Part shown: positions 60,200 to 64,000 of the stretch, one piece after another
Layout of the letters: each line of letters begins with the position of its first letter
Numbering within the stretch: the stretch's first letter is position 1
Assembly (NCBI RefSeq): GCF_964340395.1
Contig: NC_135569.1
Coordinates: 8,180,040-8,244,039, forward strand
Length of the DNA: 64,000 nt
Source of the DNA: Glandiceps talaboti
Lineage: Eukaryota > Hemichordata > Enteropneusta > Spengelidae
Reading direction: 5' to 3'
Program-made: the position numbers and the translations under genes
Notes under the pieces: model-generated
Database searches by the model: none
Seen by the model: the letters and a program-made list of their open reading frames with translations, nothing else
What the model was told of the DNA's origin: nothing

Positions 60200-63100
60200 G
60201 ACAACCATCAATCTAGAATCATGTAAACTACAGCCATACAAGTAAGGCTGCTTTATGATGATACTGTTCAATAAATAGCATGACTTGGAAATGACATTTT
60301 ATAAGAAAAGACAATTAATGTATCTATTTAGTATTCTGTTAATCATACCTTAAATGATGTACATGGGTATCTGTAGACTGAGATGAAACCATTGTTGTCA
60401 CCAGATACAATCACATCACTATGTTGTGATCTCTCCACTGCATTGATATCAGTACCAGTATCTTTAGATGACCAAACACCTGTATAACCAAACAATAGAT
60501 CATTGTGTCATGTAGATATGTCAAATCAAAAAATCCGAAAAAAAACTTTATATCGTGCCAGACTCCAGAATGGTTGTACTGTTCAGTGGCACCGCTAAGG
60601 ATCAATTGTGGGTGGGTGGGTGGGTAGATTTGATTGATGGATAAGTGGGTGGGTGGATGGATGGGTTGATTGATTGATTGATTGATTGTATGATTGAATG
60701 ATTGATTTTTTTAAGTCAGTCACATTTTGACAGTACTTTCTCAGAGGTACTAACCCCAGGGTGTTCCATAAATTGTGATGTTATAAGGAATGTGTCACAT
60801 TAGATGGCGAATGCCGTAGATATATCATCTCATTTTAAGAGCACCCACACCACAATTTCAAATTCACGGATTCAAAGTATATGTAAATAATATGGAATTT
60901 GAGAGCAACGTTTAATATGCCACACTGTGTATGTCTTTCTTTTCTGTGGAAATGAATTATTATGTATCCTCTGTGTATGCTGAAGTGGAGTCCTCACACA
61001 GATATAAAGACTTACCAAGCAGTGTGTAACCAAGGATACATGTTTGCGTATACCATTCAACGTCTCTCATTAGTACATCATTTTTCTCCCTCTTTAGTGA
61101 ATTGATGTCCCCTGAAAAAGATTATATCAGTATTTATGTAAATCATGTATGATCACCAAAATGTAATATTTATCTAGCTTGAATTAAATGTAATTGTCAT
61201 GGTAACATATTCTGTAATCTAACCCTACCCAGGCCTGTAATAACTACCCAGGCCTGTAATCTAACCCTACCCAGGCCTGTAATGTAACCTGGCCCAGGCC
61301 TGTAAAGTAACTAAATGCAATTCTGTATATTAGCCTCACCAAGGGTTCAAAACTATACCTACCCACCCCTGTATACTTTGCATAAGCATTTCATCCCTGG
61401 CAAAGTATGCCAACCAAGCCCTACTCACATATATGGAAAATGTTACATGTATAGCCAAACCAAATTGCAAGCCCTGTAAAGTAGCTCAACCAAGCCATTA
61501 ACCCAATCCAGCCCGAGCCATATAAATTAAATTATGTAGACCAACCATGGTACAAAAATTACTGTACTCAAGTTGGTCATTTTGGTCTACACACACCCAC
61601 CCCTACTCGACTAGCAGTTCCTCAACCCTTCTCTGGCCAATAACTAGCAGTTCCCCAACCCTTCTCTGGCCAGTAACTAGCAGTTCCCCAACCCTTCTCT
61701 GGCCAGTAACTAGCAGTTCCCCAACTCTTCTCTAGCCTGTAAACTAGCAGTTCCCCAACCCTTCTCTGGCGTGTAAACTAGCAGTTCCTCAACCCTTCTC
61801 TGGCCTGTAAGCTAGCAGTTCCTCAACCCTGCTCTGGCCTGTAAACTAGCAGTTCCCCAACCCTACTCTGGTGTGTAAACTAGCAGTTCCTCAACCCTTC
61901 TCTGGCCTGTAAGCTAGCAGTTCCCCAACCCTATAAATCACCTCCACCTATAGACCAACCATTGGTTAATTATATACTTACAGTATAAAAGGTCATAGTT
62001 TCCAGAAACACTCTGTAGATAACAGCTATCCTTGGCCCAATCAATGTGTGTGATGAAATTATCATGTCCCCTCAACACTCCAATCTTTCGATAAACTTGA
62101 CCGTCATCCAGAACAGAATATAAGTAAATGTTGTGATCATGGGAACCCATGACTAAGATGCTTCCGTCTGGACTGAATTTGATGGAGTCGAGTTGTTCAT
62201 GGCCAACTTGAACAGAGGTGATATGCATACCATTGAAAGCATTGAGGACAATGAACCGACCAGACACTGTTCCTAATGCAAGGACTGTACCACTGGCATT
62301 GAATGCACATGATAGACATGGTTTCTGTAAAATATTCAGAAAGTAATGGTTACTTAACATCTTAAATGAAATAACTTGTTATTAATAAACTTGGTTGTGT
62401 TACTGTAAACCTGGAAGTTTTCGATAAAGACTTACTTTTGCTTATTTCACTGGAAAACAAAAATGAAAAAATATGTAGTGACTAAAATGCACCCCTTCTT
62501 GTACATGAACACAGTGTGCAAGTCTGGGAATTAGTAAAAATTAGTCTTTGAGAACTAGCTGAAAACTGTAAAATTAGAAAATTTTCTAGTGGTGAAAATA
62601 TCTAGGTTTACAACATATAATTCTGAAATACTTCTTTACATGGCTGGGATTAAATCCAATAGTGTTATCTTAACTGTGTATTCCTTGTTTTAAATCAACT
62701 GTTTCTATAGTTCTGCATGACAGGTGGTGTTCCCATCTATATTCAAAGTCTAAACCTAACCGGGTTTTTAAATATAAGTATAAGTATAAATGTATATGGG
62801 CAAATGTTTGATAGATGATCATCATAGTCAAACTTTAACACATAATTTACATCATTTAGCTTTCATATAGACTCTAAAAATACTTTCTCGCGAACCAAAG
62901 TCGATATTTCTTCCACAACACGGTGGAATATGTAGACAGTGCATCTTAGATGATGTCGTAAAAGAGGCTGTTGTTTATGACATTGCTAACCCTACTAATC
63001 CAAACTCCAAGATAAACAAACATGTAGTTATTTTGAAGACAATCTCATATTCTAAACTCTTTTGCCATATATAAGACTAACCTCAATTTGTGTCTTCCAG

Positions 63101-63940
63101 ATGACTTTATGTGTGTCTGCAGCCCATAATATTACATTCATGTCATAGCCCGCTGTAACAAATACATTCTCTAGTGGGTGTATTGCAAGTGCCCAGACCT
63201 CCTCACAATGGCCTTGTACAAGATAGTTAAATTTAGTTTGTAAGGAACCTTCCAATATGTTATTTCGGATTGTACCAACCACTAAGACACCATCTGCTGT
63301 GTCAGTATGTCTTGGAGTGATTGTACGAATCCCACCTGCTGATTCTGGTATCTGTAAAGAAAAACGGATTAGGCTATTATTTTACATGATAAACACTAAT
63401 TACTGTTGACATATTATTGCCAATTTTGACTGTAAAGTGACAATATTGATACCTTTATGGACTTAGTATTTGCTCTAATTACACATCAACTTTTCAAGTG
63501 GAAAAACATAGTAAAGTTGTTTTATAAATTGAAATTTCAAAATAAATACCCAATTCTCATCTATATGGCCACTTTAATAAGTTTGTATTTACATAATTTA
63601 GTTTGTAATTACATATTTATGTAAAGTGTTGAAGTTTAAAAGCTAACTTGACAGATTGTTGAATGCTGTTTTAAGTTCAATGAACTTTGTATATAACGAA
63701 GCGTTATACCATATAAGTTAAACCGTTTGCTGTCGTAGATACTGCAATTTGATATGACAATTCTTACCATTCTCTCTGCTTTAGCTGAGCTGTAAGCCTT
63801 TAATGAATCCCATGCAATAATCTTCCTGTCCACACCACCACCTGATAGCAAAGTACCATCAGGTAACATACACAGTGAAAACACACTCTTCTCGTGAGCA
63901 TGTTGCAGGCGATGCTTTGCACGGAATACACTGGCTGAAT
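59525..63940 (-). CDS. EML: EML-type microtubule-associated WD protein, 3' six exons (5' end outside window)
   Basis: Exons in transcript order: 63940-63768, 63351-63082, 62324-61982, 61111-61016, 60479-60349, 59692-59525; about 1181 nt, 393 codons, phases consistent, stop TAG at 59525-59527. The first exon seen starts in phase with an exon beyond 64000. The protein is the second half of a tandem propeller: HAHEKSVFSLCMLPDG...GGGVDRKIIAWDS; VVGTIRNNILEGSL; QGHCEEVWALAIHP...GYDMNVILWAA; FNASGTVLALGTVSGRFIVL; GSHDHNIYLYSV; GHDNFITHIDWAKD; GTDINAVERSQHSDVIVSGDNNGFISVY; and the final STGGLDACLMQW blade. The GTIRN and GHxxEVWALAxHP motifs are hallmarks of the EML (TAPE) domain, which binds tubulin. 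Which EML paralogue cannot be decided without the N-terminus (HELP and trimerisation regions). The real C-terminus NGRYFGTGGTEL is the part copied in the 59230-59605 array. Confidence 0.9.
60120..60197. repeat. (AC)n microsatellite
   Basis: About 20 ac units preceded by a duplicated ccacccc...cacacacaca segment, in the last EML intron. Confidence 0.9.
60604..60712. repeat. (GGGT)n / (GATT)n microsatellite
   Basis: gggtgggtgggtgg followed by gattgattgatt units, in an EML intron. Confidence 0.85.
61195..61340. repeat. 'ctacccaggcctgtaat' repeat
   Basis: Four to five units of aaccctacccaggcctgtaa with 22-30-bp spacing in an EML intron. Confidence 0.7.
61608..61935. repeat. 33-bp tandem repeat, ~10 copies
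   Basis: ctagcagttccccaaccctt plus ctctggcctgtaa repeats about ten times. It ends about 45 bp from the donor of the EML exon at 61982-62324 but does not include exon sequence. Confidence 0.88.
63465..63580. mobile_element. Fragment of the AAAGTGGCC MITE family
   Basis: acttttcaagtggaaaaaca...tgttttataaattgaaattt...ctcatctatatggccactttaa matches the right half of 4223-4452 and 20640-20745. In an EML intron. Confidence 0.6.
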
Positions 63941-64000
63941 CTGTAGGGAACACAAGCATGTTATAATATACTACTGTAGTTTAATCATTGGAGAATAACA

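Noticed and set aside
61608-61935. Another exon-edge array next to an EML exon
   Set aside because: The 33-bp unit does not contain any exon sequence and stops about 45 bp from the donor.

Overview
This is a stretch of animal nuclear genome. Genes are split into many short exons with GT/AG introns. Dispersed foldback elements, SINE-like copies and very long microsatellites are abundant. The gene set (calcyphosin-2, mitochondrial RNA polymerase, EML, an intronless TRIM-NHL) and the repeat style suggest a marine invertebrate deuterostome or lophotrochozoan. I cannot name the species from sequence alone.

Layout: (1) 2410-11563, minus strand: a calcyphosin-2 (CAPS2)-like EF-hand gene of 16 coding exons (675 codons), with a possible non-coding first exon near 13069-13175. 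(2) 15977-27096, minus: an 11-exon, 569-residue WD40 protein with a basic/coiled N-terminus and a C-terminal CaaX box (CSIL); I do not recognise its orthologue. (3) 27345-56596, plus: a complete 29-exon POLRMT gene (mitochondrial RNA polymerase, 1261 residues). It starts 248 bp from the WD40 gene in a head-to-head promoter carrying a YY1/ETS-type motif. (4) 43605-46001, plus: an intronless TRIM-NHL gene inside POLRMT intron 18. (5) 59525-63940, minus: the 3' six coding exons of an EML-type microtubule-associated protein, continuing beyond the window and converging with POLRMT on a shared poly(A)-signal region near 58441-58462. Exon chains were built by hand from splice consensus and phase. The three complete multi-exon CDSs each sum to a multiple of three and end at a stop.

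Mobile and repetitive DNA fills the introns. There is a 2.2 kb hAT-type element with a perfect 8-bp target duplication, and two or more short elements with 9-bp duplications (Mutator-like), one nested in another element. Many palindromic MITEs, four copies of a tRNA-like SINE, a BEL/Pao integrase relic and a LINE RT relic are also present.

The most unusual pattern is that five tandem-repeat arrays begin at, and include, the downstream (3') edge of a coding exon: CAPS2 last exon, CAPS2 exon 3, POLRMT exon 7, POLRMT exon 14 and EML last exon. Three of them therefore copy a 5' splice site into the intron. In CAPS2 this gives 13 intact decoy donors at an exact 31-bp spacing. In POLRMT exon 14 four of six decoys have lost GT, and the one perfect survivor would add 31 codons in frame.
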